Shown in pieces: positions 46,728 to 58,020 of a stretch of DNA of 64,000 nt. Source of the DNA: Termitomyces sp. T153 (lineage: Eukaryota > Basidiomycota > Agaricomycetes > Agaricales > Lyophyllaceae). The translations under genes and the position numbers were made by a program. Positions within the stretch are counted from its first letter, which is position 1. Each line of letters starts with the position of its first letter. The notes under the pieces were generated by a model that saw nothing but the letters and a program-made list of their open reading frames with translations, was not told the origin of the DNA and made no database searches. The stretch lies in the NCBI GenBank assembly GCA_018296165.2, contig JACKQL020000035.1, forward strand, positions 62,001 to 126,000. The letters are read 5' to 3'.

Positions 46728-47647
46728 CACCAATGTTCTTCCTAGATCTCCTGAGTGCCTGGAACCATCCCCCACCATTCCTAACTCCGACATACATCAC
46801 CAGCCCATCACCCTGGTTCCCCAACCTACTCCAAAGTATCACAACAACCTCAGGATGGCCTGCATTCCCAATTGATCCCATCATTATATCAATGTGGCCT
46901 GCCCCCTGATCACAACCAACACCTGTCAACTCTGCTGAGCTCTGCCAAGCCCCGCCACCACAGCCAACATCTCTCAGAGCTCCCCAGTAGTCAGTATATA
47001 AGTTATAGAGTAGCTCCTCATACTCTAGTCTTGATATTGCCTTACCTAATGTGTTTCTGATTGTTTCCTTCTTGTGTTTTGTGTTCCATGTTATGTTTCT
47101 CCTTACTCTCAGTCTCCTGGTCTTATCTCAGTCTCCTGGTCTTATCTCAGTCTCCTGGTCTTATCTCAGTCTCCTGGCCTTGCCTCATCTCTTTTCTGTT
47201 ATCATTCCATTATCATTTTGTATCTCTGCCTCAGTCCATTTTCATTCTTGTCTCAATCTCATCTTGACTCCATTTCATTCCATTCAGCTCCATCTTGTCT
47301 TGTTTGATCCATTCTGCCTATTGTGTTCAAGTCTTTTCCAACCCTAATGCTTTTACAAACTCCATGCTTACAATTACAAATATCAACACATTCCTTTAAT
47401 TGACTCTGGACCTTGCTACATGCTTGGCTCTGAACTCCATCAACTTCCATTGATCCTCCATCAAGCTCCGGCTCTGCTCCCACCACTTGCATAGCCTCTG
47501 CTTCCATCACTTGTGTGACCTCTGCTCCTATCACTTGCATAGCCTCTGCTTCCTCCACACGCACAATACTTGCTTATGGACTTGTGCCTGACACTCCACC
47601 AAGCTTGCCTGCTTCCTGCAACTTATCCTACACTCCTCCAGGCTACC
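46728..47647 (+). repeat. Older A-family LTR, plus orientation, split by element C (left part)
   Basis: Matches the reverse complement of the A LTR at moderate identity. The TATA box CAGTATATAAG is at 46991-47001 and the self-primer AGTCTTGATATT at 47027-47038, followed by four GTCTCCTGGTCTTATCTCA-like repeats. CpG sites of the younger LTR appear here as TpG or CpA. It continues after element C at 57422. Confidence 0.7.
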
Positions 47648-48047
47648 TGTCATGACCCACTCCCTAGACTCTGACACTGCCCCCAGCCCCACCCCCAATG
47701 CTCTGCCAAAGTCCCCAACCCTTGCCCACCCTCCGCGCCCACTTCGGGCAACTCCAACACTTCCTTGGCAGACCCCGACGGCTCCTTGATCAACTCCGAC
47801 GCCTTCTCCGCAGCAGTTGATGCACCCCCTGAATTCCCCTGGACTCCTGAGGCTTTCCCCAACCCCAGAACGATCTGCTTCCCAACTGATCCCATCAGAA
47901 TGTCACCGTGGCCTGTTCCAAGATTGCACCCGACAACCGTTGACTCCACGCCAATACCAGACCCTTGGTTATAAGCGCAGGACATCGCGTCTGCCTAGTA
48001 AGGACTCGCCAGTGTAGCTGAGCCCCCGTCGTCAGTGGAACCTGACA
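47648..48047 (+). repeat. 5' LTR of element C (400 bp)
   Basis: Runs from TGTCATGACCCACTCCC to GGAACCTGACA. Compared with the 1.1-kb A LTR it keeps the U3 start and the last about 75 nt but lacks the central part with the TATA box and self-primer. A GGTTATAAG sequence near 47967 could be a substitute promoter. Confidence 0.85.
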
Positions 48048-48049
48048 TC

Positions 48050-48060
48050 ATATCAAGACT
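48050..48060 (+). promoter_or_regulatory. Primer-binding site of element C (orphan self-priming type)
   Basis: ATATCAAGACT lies 2 nt after the LTR and is identical to 11 nt of the element A primer-binding site. Its complementary partner is missing from element C's own short LTRs. Confidence 0.6.
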
Positions 48061-48079
48061 CTCCCTTACCCCGTTCTTG

Positions 48080-50530
48080 ATGTCTGCGTATAACCCCATG
48101 TACAACCCCGCCAGCTACCTAACCAATGTCTATGGTTGACTGGCACCGAAAAACCCCTACGCCCTGTTCTACCCAGGCCCTCCCACAGATCAGTACGTCC
48201 CTTGTCACTGGACTCCTGACCCCAACCAGGCGTTCTATGCCCCCTCCATCAGCCAGGGAATACCTCCAGGCTAGCGCCGCCCTCCTGCATTCTCCGCCGA
48301 TGGCAACAACCCCTGCATGTACCCCGGGGGATATTTCGCAGCGCCCCCCAACCCTGCCTACCTTCCCCCCGCCCACTACTATGCATACCCAGTCCCCGCT
48401 GCAGCCCCAACCCCTCCGGAGCCTATGGACAATTATTCCCCCCCTCGTATGCCGTTCCCTGCTCAAGCCCCTCCTTCTCCCAGGCAGCAAAGGGTCGAAG
48501 TCTATGCCCAACAACGTGACAAAGTCCTCCGCTTCCTCCGCCTCTCTCCTGTGGAGTTCACAAGACGCACCTGCACCCTCCTCACCAACCTAGGCTACCC
48601 CGACACCTCTGCAACTCTGGAAGTCTGGGCGGATCGACTCCTTGATTTCCACGAGCGCTATCTGCAAGGAAACCTCCTGGAGACTATGCAAGGCACTTTG
48701 GGCATTGACGATAACTTACGGAATGAGCTCCGCACATTGGTCAAAGAAATCCACATCAGCCTAAACCCCCGCCCCTTCGAAGACCCTCTAGACCCCGCCC
48801 GCTCCTTCCATGTGCAACACGGGGAGCCCATTGGAACACAAAGCAAAGGCCCGCCTTCCGTTCCCTGTCAGCAGGAAGAACTCAATGTGGCCTCCAGCAT
48901 CTTGAGGAACCTCAACCCTGCGGGGGGACTGTTTGACCAACCAGCTGCCCATACCTTGGCCCTCTCCGCTTGCCCCCGGGCCAACTCCGTCCCCAGCGCC
49001 TTCCAAACCTGGGACCAGCCCACTGTCTCCAAACCCCGCCCCCAATGGCCGCCCCCACGCATCAATGATAACAACTGGACTCTCTCCTACATTGACAAGC
49101 CTGGTAACCCTGCTGATGAGCATGCCTCATGCAACGGACCTCCACGAGACTGACCCCCCCACTTCGACTTCTGCACCCCTTGTGTCAATGCCCCTCCACC
49201 CTGTCCCAACGCCTCGGTCCCCCCGCGACAGCCCACGGGTCCCGGGGCGCCCCAACCACCCTTCCTTACCAACCATCCTTGTCCCCCGCCCACTCCGCTG
49301 CCCAACCCTCCCGCTGACGCAAATTATTTCGGACCTCCCACCCCCGGGACCTGCCCCGGGCAACACAGGTCAACCCCCCAGTGGAGGGCCATCCAATGGC
49401 AGACCCCCTGGGGGATGGGGCCCAGCAATGGACAACTTCCCCCCCCAGCATGGAAACGGGAACAACTACTATTACTACTACAATGCTGGACCCCCGCCCT
49501 GAGCTCAAAATCCACAGGACAATACCCGTGATGCACTGGCCCGGGAGGGTAAGCTCAACATTCAGAAACCCAAAACCTTTACTGGCCGTGACCCCTGGAA
49601 GTGGCGAATCTTTCTAACCCAGTGTCTGACTATGTTCCAAGCTAAGCCGATTACCTTCCAACTTGAGAGCTCACAAGTGGCCTTTGCCGTGTCATATTTA
49701 CAGGGTATTGCCTTCAATCATTACACCGTGCTACTCTGGTTTGACCCCAACAACTCCATGCTCTCCAATTGGCTTGCTTTCACCCAGGAATTCTCAAGTA
49801 AGTTTGGCGTCTTTGACACCATGGCGGAGGTGGAGGAAAATCTCTTCAACCTCCGAATGCGTGACAATGAACGCTTCACAACCTTTATTGTACGGTTTGA
49901 ACGGGAAGCCTATGAGACTGGCTGGAACTACAACGCTCTCTGATTCGCCCTCTGTCGCGCCCTGCCTCAACAAATCAAGGACGTCCTTCACCTCGCACCC
50001 AAGCAAACCACCTATGATGGGTACAAGGCGCTTGTTACCCAGGTCGACCAACGTTACTGGGAAGATTGCAGCGAAAACACAGCACCCTGGACCCCCTGGG
50101 ACGCCTCCGGCAACACCAACTGGCAGGCCAGAGCAGCCAACAGCGTTCGGTCCTCAATCCCCACTAACCCTGCCAATCCCGCACCCCATTTTCCCTTGGG
50201 CTGAGGGATTACCAGCACCAACCCACCCCTGGGGCAACGTCCGCCGGCCCAGCTCAATGCCGCTGACCTCCATGAAACTCTGGAACCCTTGGACACCAAC
50301 CCCGACGACCACAATGACATTCCAGACCCCGCCAATGACTAAGAAGCCTTATGTGCAAACAGGATTTGGGATAGCCCATGGATCAACATGCTAGAGGAAA
50401 CGCAGGAGAAACAATGGAAGGAGGGCGCGTGCATCCTATGTGGTGAGCAGGGACACTTTATTCACAGTTGTCCTAAACAACAGGTGATGGGATGCGCCAT
50501 GTGGACGATCGACAGAGAAGACTGTAACTA
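48080..50530 (+). pseudogene. gag: Gag of element C
   Basis: The ATG at 48080 opens MSAYNPMYNPASYLTNVYG, then TGA, with the same frame continuing (LAPKNPYALFYPGPP). A long Pro/Tyr-rich N-terminal region precedes a helical part (QQRDKVLRFLRLSPVEFTRR). The capsid-like core at about 49560-49940 contains GRDPWKWRIFLTQCLTMFQ and FDTMAEVEENLFNLRMRDNE. A CCHC zinc knuckle, CILCGEQGHFIHSC, is at about 50431-50472. Several TGA and TAG/TAA codons and at least one frameshift (about 49150-49500) interrupt it. The protein would be unusually long for a Ty3 gag because of the N-terminal region. Confidence 0.75.
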
Positions 50531-50539
50531 CTAGTTTAT

Positions 50540-53500
50540 GGAAAACAAGTCGGCGGTTTAGGTCTTGAAGATGCACTAGACTGTGGACCAGACTCCGACG
50601 TCTTCTCCGCCCCAGCCACACTCCTCTGTGCAACGATACTCGCCCTGGACAACCCCCCAGTACACCTCCCCTCCCACTCATCCACCAACCTCCTCCTCCG
50701 CACCACTCTTCCCTTCACCCCCAACCCCATCCCCACACTAGTCAACAGCAGCGCCACCGACAACTTCATCGATGAATCCCTGGCAGTGCTCGCTCTCCAC
50801 CCTCTCCGACGCCTCCCCACTCCAATCCCCCTCAAACTTTTTGATGGAGACCCCACCCCAGCAGGAGACATCACACACTGCCTAGAAACGACCATGACCT
50901 TCATCAATGGATGACAGCAAGAACTCCGACTACTGATCACAAAATTACACCCCTCTGCCCCCATCGTCTTGGGATTCTCATGACTCCGTTCCACCAACCC
51001 CCGCATTGACTGGCCCAGCCTCACCCTCTGCCTCAACTGGGACAACCCCACCGACTCCGGGCTGGTACCTTTCAACGTCTCACCCTCCTCCGAGAACTCT
51101 GAGACCATAATCAACCAACTCCGGACTCCTCTGCAGCTCTGCTCTAGATCCGCACGGTCGTTCATCATCAATGTCTGACTCGACAACCCTTCCAAGGTAT
51201 TCCCCGCCCTTGTTGACAGTGGTGCCTCTGGCACCTTTGTCAGTAATCAGCTTGATCTCTGGTGCAATGACCTCGACAGACCCCTCAAGCTCCAACTCTT
51301 TGACGGAAGCCCCACCACGACAAGGATCACTCAATACCATGACAACACCCTCACCCTCAACAATGACCTGCAGTTTCAGGTCCGGCTCCTTGTCACCCAA
51401 TTACCTCCACCGACTCCAATCATGCTCAGGCTCCCGTGGCTACAAGACATCAACCCTGACATTGACTGGAAGGACCTCACCATGCAATTTCCCGGCCCCA
51501 AAGCAAGTTTAGCAGCCGCCATCCCCCTCCGCCTCCAGTCTATCCCGGACTCCGACGTCTTCCATTCTGGCGCCAGCACCTCTGGAGCGACCCAGAGTCC
51601 CTCAACCTCCGATGACAACCCCGACAAAGAAGAAGACGCCACTCCACCTTGGTCACCCTCAATCACATTACAATGGCTGCCTCCCAACATACCCCGGAAT
51701 CGATACAAAGGACCGCGGTACCCTGCCCAGCAACGCTCAAGGTCCCCAGCCAACTCCACCACCACTCCGGACTCATCCGCTACCACTCTGACGTCCAACT
51801 CCGTCGACCCCGGAAGCCTTAACATTAAAATCGTCAGTGCCGTTCCCTTTGCACGCCTTTTACAAGACAGCACCCCCGCCTTCCAGTTACAAATCATGCC
51901 AGCCCTACCCAAGGAGCACCTCCACATGGGGACCACCGCGCTGGAGAGCCAGACGGAGGAACAGATCCTATCCGAAGTAGTTTCCCCGGAGTATCATGAG
52001 TTCGCTGACATGTTCTCTAAAGGGAGTGCCAAAGAACTTCCCCCGCACTGCTTCTACGACCACAAGATTGACCTTGAAGAAGGTACCTCACCCCCATTTG
52101 GCAAGATCTACAACATGTCCAAAGTTGAGCTCCGCGAGCCTTGAAGGAATACCTCAACAACATGCTCGGCAAGGGCTTCATACGCCCGTCAATCTCTGCT
52201 GCCAGTGCTCCAGTTCTGTTTGCCAAGAAGAAGGATGGGTCCCTCCGACTCTGTGTGGATTATCGGGGGCTCAACAAAGTCACCAAAAAGAACTGGTATC
52301 CCCTCCCCTTGATTGGAGACCTTGTTGATTGTCTCCACAGTGCCAAGATTTACACAAAGATAGACCTCCGCTCTAGCTACAACAACATCCAGATCACTCT
52401 GGGACATGAATGGAAGACCGCCTTTCGCACCCACTATGGCCTCTTTGAGTACCTCATAATGCCCTTCAAAATGACTACCCCGCCACTTTTCAGTACTTCA
52501 TAAACAACATCTTCCACGACATGAATGACGTTTTTGTTATTGTATACCTGGACAACATCCTGATCTACTTGAATTTGCTGAGGGAACATCTGGAGCATGT
52601 CCGCCGCGTTTTAGAATGACTCCAAGAGTACCACCTTCATGCCAAACCCAAGAAATGCTCCTTCTACATGACGGAGGTCGAATACCTCGGAGTCGTTGTC
52701 ACCCCCAACGGCGTGTGCATGGACCCTGCCAAGGTTGACGCAGTACTCAACTGGCCCCCGCTGCGGAACATCAAGGAGGTACAATCATTCCTGGGGTTTG
52801 CTAATTTCTATCACCGTTTCATTGACAACTACTCCGGGATCACCAAACCCCTCAACTGACTCACGTGGAAGGACACCCCTTGGGATTGGGACAGCAAGTG
52901 CCAGAGCATATTCCTCCTCCTGAAGAGGGCCTTCACCTCTGCTCTGGTCCTCCGCCATTTTGACCTATTCCTGCCGATCATGCTTGAGTGCAATGCCTCC
53001 AACTATGCTATTGCCGGAATACTCTCCCAGTCAGACTTGGGGGGCAAAGATCTCCATCCTGTTGCCTTCTACACCCGATTGATGATCCCAGCGGAACTCA
53101 ACTACAACATCTACAACAAAGAACTCCTCACGATCGTCGAAGCTTTCTATCAGTGGCAGGCCTACCTCGAGGGGTCCCCGCACCACATCCAAGTATACTC
53201 TGACCACAACAACCTGAAATACTTCACAACCACGGAACAGCTCAGCTGCTGCCAAGCCCAATGGTCCGAAACCCTCTCAGAGTACGACTTCACCATCCAC
53301 TACTGCCCCAGGCAACTCAGCACAAAGCCTGACACCCTCACTTGAAGATCCAACGTGTACCTGAAAAAGTCATTCGAAGCCAAACAGAATGCATTCAACC
53401 ATTGAGTGGTAATCCCCCCTGAACATCTACATGCCATACTGATTTTAAATGAAGAAGGAATCCTCCAACAAATCAGAAATTCACCCCTGGACTCCTTCTT

Positions 53501-54915
53501 CACCCAGCATGACCCCTGCAACAACCCCAATGAGTCAAGTGCCGGGAACCCCTTCTCGCTGTCCCCAGACCACTGCCTCCTGCTCTGGAGTGGATGAATT
53601 TACGCCCCAGACCACAAGTCCATCCGCCTTGACATACTCTGGCAGCACCACGACCATAAGCTCCAGGGGCACCCAGAAATTCATAAGACCCTTCAACTCA
53701 TCTCCCGGACTTACTTTTGGCCAGGAATGAAGAAGGATGTCACACAATACATAAGGGCCTGCGAACCTTGCCTCCAGGCCAAGGTACCCCGTCACCGCCC
53801 CCACGGATTATTAAAACCCCTTCCCGTCAGCCGCCGCCCCTGGTCCTCCCTATTGATGGATCATATTGTTGAACTCCCCGACTCCAAAGGCTTTAACGCG
53901 ATCCTCGTTGTTGTTTGCTGCCTCACCAAGCAAGCCCTCTTCATTCCCTGCTACACCACCGACAATGCTCCAGAGTTTGCCAAACTGTTTCTCAAACACG
54001 TATTCTCCAAGCATGGACTCCCAGACGACATTGTCTCCAACTGCGGACCCCTGTTCATATCCCACTTTTGGCAGTCGCTATGCAGGGCGCTCGAGATCAA
54101 AACCAACCTCTCTACCGCCTATCACCCGGAGACTGACAGACAAACAGAATGAGTGAACCAGATGCTGGAGCAGTATCTCCGCCTATACATTAACTATTTA
54201 CAAAACAACTGGCACGCAAAACTCCCCCTTGCCAAATTCACCTACAACAACATGCCCCACTCCGCCACCAGAGTCTCCCCCTTCTATGCCAACAAAGGCT
54301 ACAACTCCTGACTCACCCTGTCCCTGAAGGACATCTCCTTCCACGCTGCCCATGAAGTTGCTGAGGACCTCCAATCCCTTCACCAATTTCTCTGGGACGA
54401 GATCAATACCGCCAATCAAGCCTACTTCAAACATGCCGATGCCTGATGCAACCCCACCCCTGACTGGCCTCCTGGCACCTTGGTTTGGCTTGATTGATGC
54501 AACCTCAAGACCCGGAGGCCCTCCATCAAATTAGACCACAAGCGCCTCAGTCCTTTCAAAGTCCTCCAGAAGGTCTCCATGCACGCCTATAAACTTGACC
54601 TACCTCCAGGCTTGAAAGGCCTCCACTCTGTGTTCCATGTTTGGCTCCTTGAAAAACATGCCCCAGACCCCTTCCCTGGCCAGCGCCCCAGCTGACCACC
54701 CCCCGTCGAGGTCAAGGATGAGTACTGCTATGAGGTCAACCAGATCCTTGACTCCCACTTGGTCCATGGACGACCCCAGTACTTAGTCTGCTGGAAGGGC
54801 TATGGACCTGAGGACAACACATGGGAGCCCCAAAAAAACCTCGATGGAGTACCTGACAAACTCCAGGACTTCCATTGACAACACCCCACCAAGCCCCGGG
54901 ACCTCTGGGACTAGC
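50540..54915 (+). pseudogene. pol: Pol of element C: protease, RT, RNase H, integrase, chromodomain
   Basis: The protease-like region has PALVDSGASGTFVS at about 51205. RT starts with [20 protein letters not shown], but the catalytic motif reads YLDN instead of YLDD (Asn at 52554-52556). RNase H shows LECNASNYAIAGILSQ. Integrase has the HHCC domain (HPEIHKTL...CEPCLQ), then MDHIVELPDSKGFNA, with DIVSNCGPLF where related elements have SDRGP, so a catalytic Asp is also Asn. The chromodomain at about 54715-54880 ([34 protein letters not shown]) would bind a histone mark and steer integration. Fifteen or so in-frame TGA codons and one small frameshift near 52140 break the frame. Confidence 0.85.
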
Positions 54916-55144
54916 AAGTGCAGATGGCATCAGTAGGCGTAACCTCCACCTCTAAATTTATCAGGGATTCAACTCCCACAAGTACCCCCCCTATGTGTTT
55001 TCACTTACTTTGCCCCTCACTCTTTCTGAAAACTTCTCACACTCAGCAGAAGTGCAAGAAGTCCAACATTCACAAAAAACTACAAGGAAGAAATACAGAA
55101 ATAGGGGAGCATGGGGCAACAAGACACCAGAATCCAGAAAACCC

Positions 55145-56809
55145 CTACTCCCCCTTCCCCCCTGAATGTACCTCCGCTATCCTTCCCACCAGATCCACTT
55201 CCAGCTGCGCTACTACCATTGCCAGGACTTTGGGATGCCCCGGGAGCAGCTCTGCCACATCCACCGCCACCTCCTACCACGCTCTGGGGTCTGCTGTTGC
55301 CCTCTGCCAATGTCCCACCAGCAGACGCCCCATCTGCATGACCCCCTGCCCCAATTCCGGCGGGAGATTCCTGGGCATCCTCACCAACCCATCGTGAATG
55401 GATCCCAGCGCCGCTGACGCTCTGTCGAGGAGGATGCAATGCTCCCTGGCCCAGTCTACAGAATCAAAGGTCAGCTCGTAGTAAACGGGAAATGAAGGGA
55501 GCACTTATGGAGCACCCCCTGCTGCCCCGAGGCCGCCTCGTTGGCAAGCCACTCTTCCCACTGACACGCCCTCTCCGCCGTCACTTGGGTCACCTTTGCA
55601 CTGGACCCCCGCTGAGTTCCCCACATCCCCAACCCCTCCAATTGTTGCCCCGCTGCCTCTGCCTGCGCCTCCAACGGCCTTATGCATGCTTGCAGCTCCT
55701 GAAGCTGCAACAGTTGCTCCATGGTGGTCCCCACGGTAATATCTTTATCCCTATGCGCCAAGTCCCGTTCCTTCCGAGCCTTGTCCAGTTCCCTCCAAAA
55801 CCCATCCCTCTCCTCCCCCACCCTATGGATTTCCTCCCTGCATGTGGCCAACAACCTCTCCAACTCCTCCGCCCGACGCTGCAGGAGAGCCTTGGCGATT
55901 GACCATGACTCTCCCGCAGACTGCTCAACCAAGGCCCCAGAAGTCGGGGAATACACAGTAGGACTGGGAGGGCCTGCCATCACCAGCTCCCCCCATGCCC
56001 ACTTGCTAGGCCCTGCCTCCAGCGAGGGGGACGCCCTCCATTTACCCTTGTTGCACATTGCAGGGGCCCCCTCCCTCCACCCACTCCGCAGGGGCCCAAT
56101 CTTCATTGGGGGCCGCCCTGTGCCAACTCCCCCCTCTACCCCGGAACCCCTCCCTGAGACCCTACCCCTCCAACCCTCCTCCAACTGCGTTGCAACCCAC
56201 TTGCAGTCCCACCCCTGTTCTGCCACAATGCAGGCGGCATGCCAACTCAGAGTGACAGAGCACTTCTTGTGCCACAAGCGACATGGGAGACACACTGACG
56301 TGTCCTGCTGCACTCCTGGCATGGGCTCCTCAAACTCGCACTGTTCACCCCGCCGGGTACAGGACATGCACTAGAAACGTGGGTTAGTTTGATAAGGAAG
56401 AAACATGCCAATGACGCACTGGGGCCACAGCCTAACACCACTTCAACGTCGGGGGACGTCTTGCTCGCTCCATGGCCTCTGCAAAGTACTCCGGCATCAT
56501 GTCTGCCTGCGCAACTCTCGACCCCATGGGGACGGGGTGGACCACCCCAGGGACCATACCAGACCTGGAGCGAGAAGCGAGGACCATTTTCCCTGATGTA
56601 GGTCCCAAGGGGCCCGCCACCGCTGCCAACAACTCTGACAGGACCTATTCAAGCACTCTGGCCATGACAAGCAAGAGATGATACTTGCGACTACAGTACA
56701 TTGCCTGCACCTGCCTACGGTCTCGCTGATCCTCAGAGTCCTCTGAGGAAGAAGTTGAGGTATGTGCTGAGGAGGAGGGGGACGCTGCTGGAGAATACGC
56801 GGAAGACAA
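55145..56809 (-). pseudogene. Antisense gene of element C: Zn2Cys6-like cluster plus coiled coil
   Basis: Opposite to pol, between pol and the 3' LTR. The likely first codon at 56809 is TTG where element A has ATG (SSAYSPAASPSSSAHTSTSS). An exon near 56632-56440 follows (AQADMMPEYFAEAMERARR). The main exon (56370-55510) begins CMSCTRRGEQC and then CLPCRLWHKKC, two CxxCx6C units 15 residues apart, close to the fungal Zn2Cys6 pattern. A long coiled coil (RAEELERLLATCREEIHRVG and onward) ends at EWLANEAASGQQGVL. The last exon has WAREHCILLDRASAALGSIH and stops at 55147-55145 after one internal TAG. The donor before the last exon is mutated, so it is probably inactive. It is homologous to the antisense gene of element A. 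Confidence 0.65.
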
Positions 56810-57021
56810 TATTGGAGAAGTTTGGGAACCCCAGGGTACGTCTGATCCTTTTCAATGACTAGGAAAGAACCCCCTGAGTGGCAGCCATGCTTCAACTTCA
56901 TTCCACACGCCGCCACTGCTACTGCGGTCTGATCAATATTGCTCAACTTTGATTCCCATGCCCCACCGATTCCCGAACTGTACCCCACATCTCAAGGGTC
57001 TTGATGCTGAAGGGGGGGTGA

Positions 57022-57421
57022 TGTCACAACCTGCTCCCTAGACCCCAACACCACCCCCAGCCCCACCCCCAATGCTCTGCCAAACTCCCCAACCCTTGCC
57101 CACTCTCTGCACCCACTTCAGGCAACTCTGACACTTCCTCAGTAGACCCCAACGGCTCTTTGATCAACTCCGATGCCTTCTCCACAGCAGTTGATGCACC
57201 CCCTGAATTCCCCTGGACTCCTGAGGCTTTCCCCGACCCCGGAACAATCCGCTTCCCAACTGATCCCATCAAAATGTCACCATGGCCTGTTCCAAGATCG
57301 CACCTGACAACCGTTGACTCCACGCCAATACCGGATGCTTGGTTATAAGTGCAGGACATCGCGTCTGCCTAGTAAGGACTCGCTAGTGTAGCTGAGCCCC
57401 CGTCATCAGCGGAACCTGATA
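57022..57421 (+). repeat. 3' LTR of element C (400 bp)
   Basis: Preceded by a G-rich tract (GAAGGGGGGGTGA). It runs from TGTCACAACCTGCTCCC to GGAACCTGATA and is the same length as the 5' LTR. Most differences are C/T or G/A at former CpG sites. Confidence 0.85.
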
Positions 57422-57583
57422 CTACTCCAGACTTGCTCAGACCACTTCCCACCACTTATCCTTGCCAGCCCCATGTGTTTAGAACTTTTCCAAGTGCCCA
57501 GCTGTCAGTGCAGGGAATCACGTCCACCTAGTAAGGATTTGCCAGTGTAGCTGAGCCCCTGTCATCAGTGGAATCTGACAATA
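57422..57583 (+). repeat. Older A-family LTR, right part
   Basis: Continuation of the LTR at 46728-47647 after the element C insertion. It ends GCAGGGAATCACGTCCACC...GGAATCTGACA, matching the end of the A LTR. No primer-binding site follows, so it was a 3' LTR or a solo LTR. Confidence 0.65.
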
Positions 57584-57647
57584 CCTTCAACACATTTGAT
57601 AGCTCCATTCTAGCTCATCTAATATACTGCTTGTCATGCCCTGCACC

Positions 57648-58020
57648 TGTCAGGGTACTTCCATTTCCAACCTCCATGACTGGTTCCAGCACCTCCACGG
57701 CTTATTCAATACTTCTGCAGCTCTTTTCAGGACCACAGAGATCTCCAGAGAACTGCAGAGTTCTCCATATTACCTCAGCAACCATTGCTCTAGGGTTAGG
57801 AGTAACTCCAGTCACCTGTACAGTAGTTCCCACACCTCCACTGCCTGCTGATGCACTGTGCTGAGCAGTGGGGATCCTTAGACTTGTTCTCTTCGGATTC
57901 CCCTCTGCTAGGTGATTAGTTACTGATTTGTATTGTTGTCTACTCTACTAATATACTTTGGATTCCCCTCTGCTAGCTGTGTGACTCTGATCTGCCACCC
58001 CAGAGGTTGCCCTTACAGCA
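57648..58020 (+). repeat. 5' LTR of element D (373 bp)
   Basis: TGTCAGGGTACTTCC to TTGCCCTTACAGCA. Contains the self-primer AGACTTGTTC at 57880-57889. The phrase GATTCCCCTCTGCTAG occurs twice within the LTR. Confidence 0.88.

Larger units (their letters stand above)
47648..57421 (+). mobile_element. Element C: decayed chromodomain Ty3/gypsy retrotransposon
   Basis: 9.8 kb with 400-bp LTRs, inserted in an older LTR with an imperfect 5-bp duplication (CTACC at 47643-47647, CTACT at 57422-57426). The order gag, protease, RT, RNase H, integrase, chromodomain places it among chromoviruses. The reading frames are broken by many TGA codons at sites where related elements have Arg, and by a few small frameshifts. 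The RT and integrase catalytic residues are altered. It is no longer autonomous. Confidence 0.88.

Noticed and set aside
49130..54900. APOBEC-like strand-specific G-to-A hypermutation of element C
   Set aside because: Both C-to-T and G-to-A changes occur on the coding strand and they sit in CpG contexts, as expected for methylated DNA on both strands rather than editing of one cDNA strand.
48080..54915. TGA read as Trp (genetic code change or programmed recoding) in elements C and D
   Set aside because: Many in-frame TGA codons first looked like Trp sites. Family consensus has Arg at most of them (CGA to TGA), normal TGG Trp codons are frequent in the same genes, and catalytic residues are also lost at CpG sites. 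Decay explains it better.
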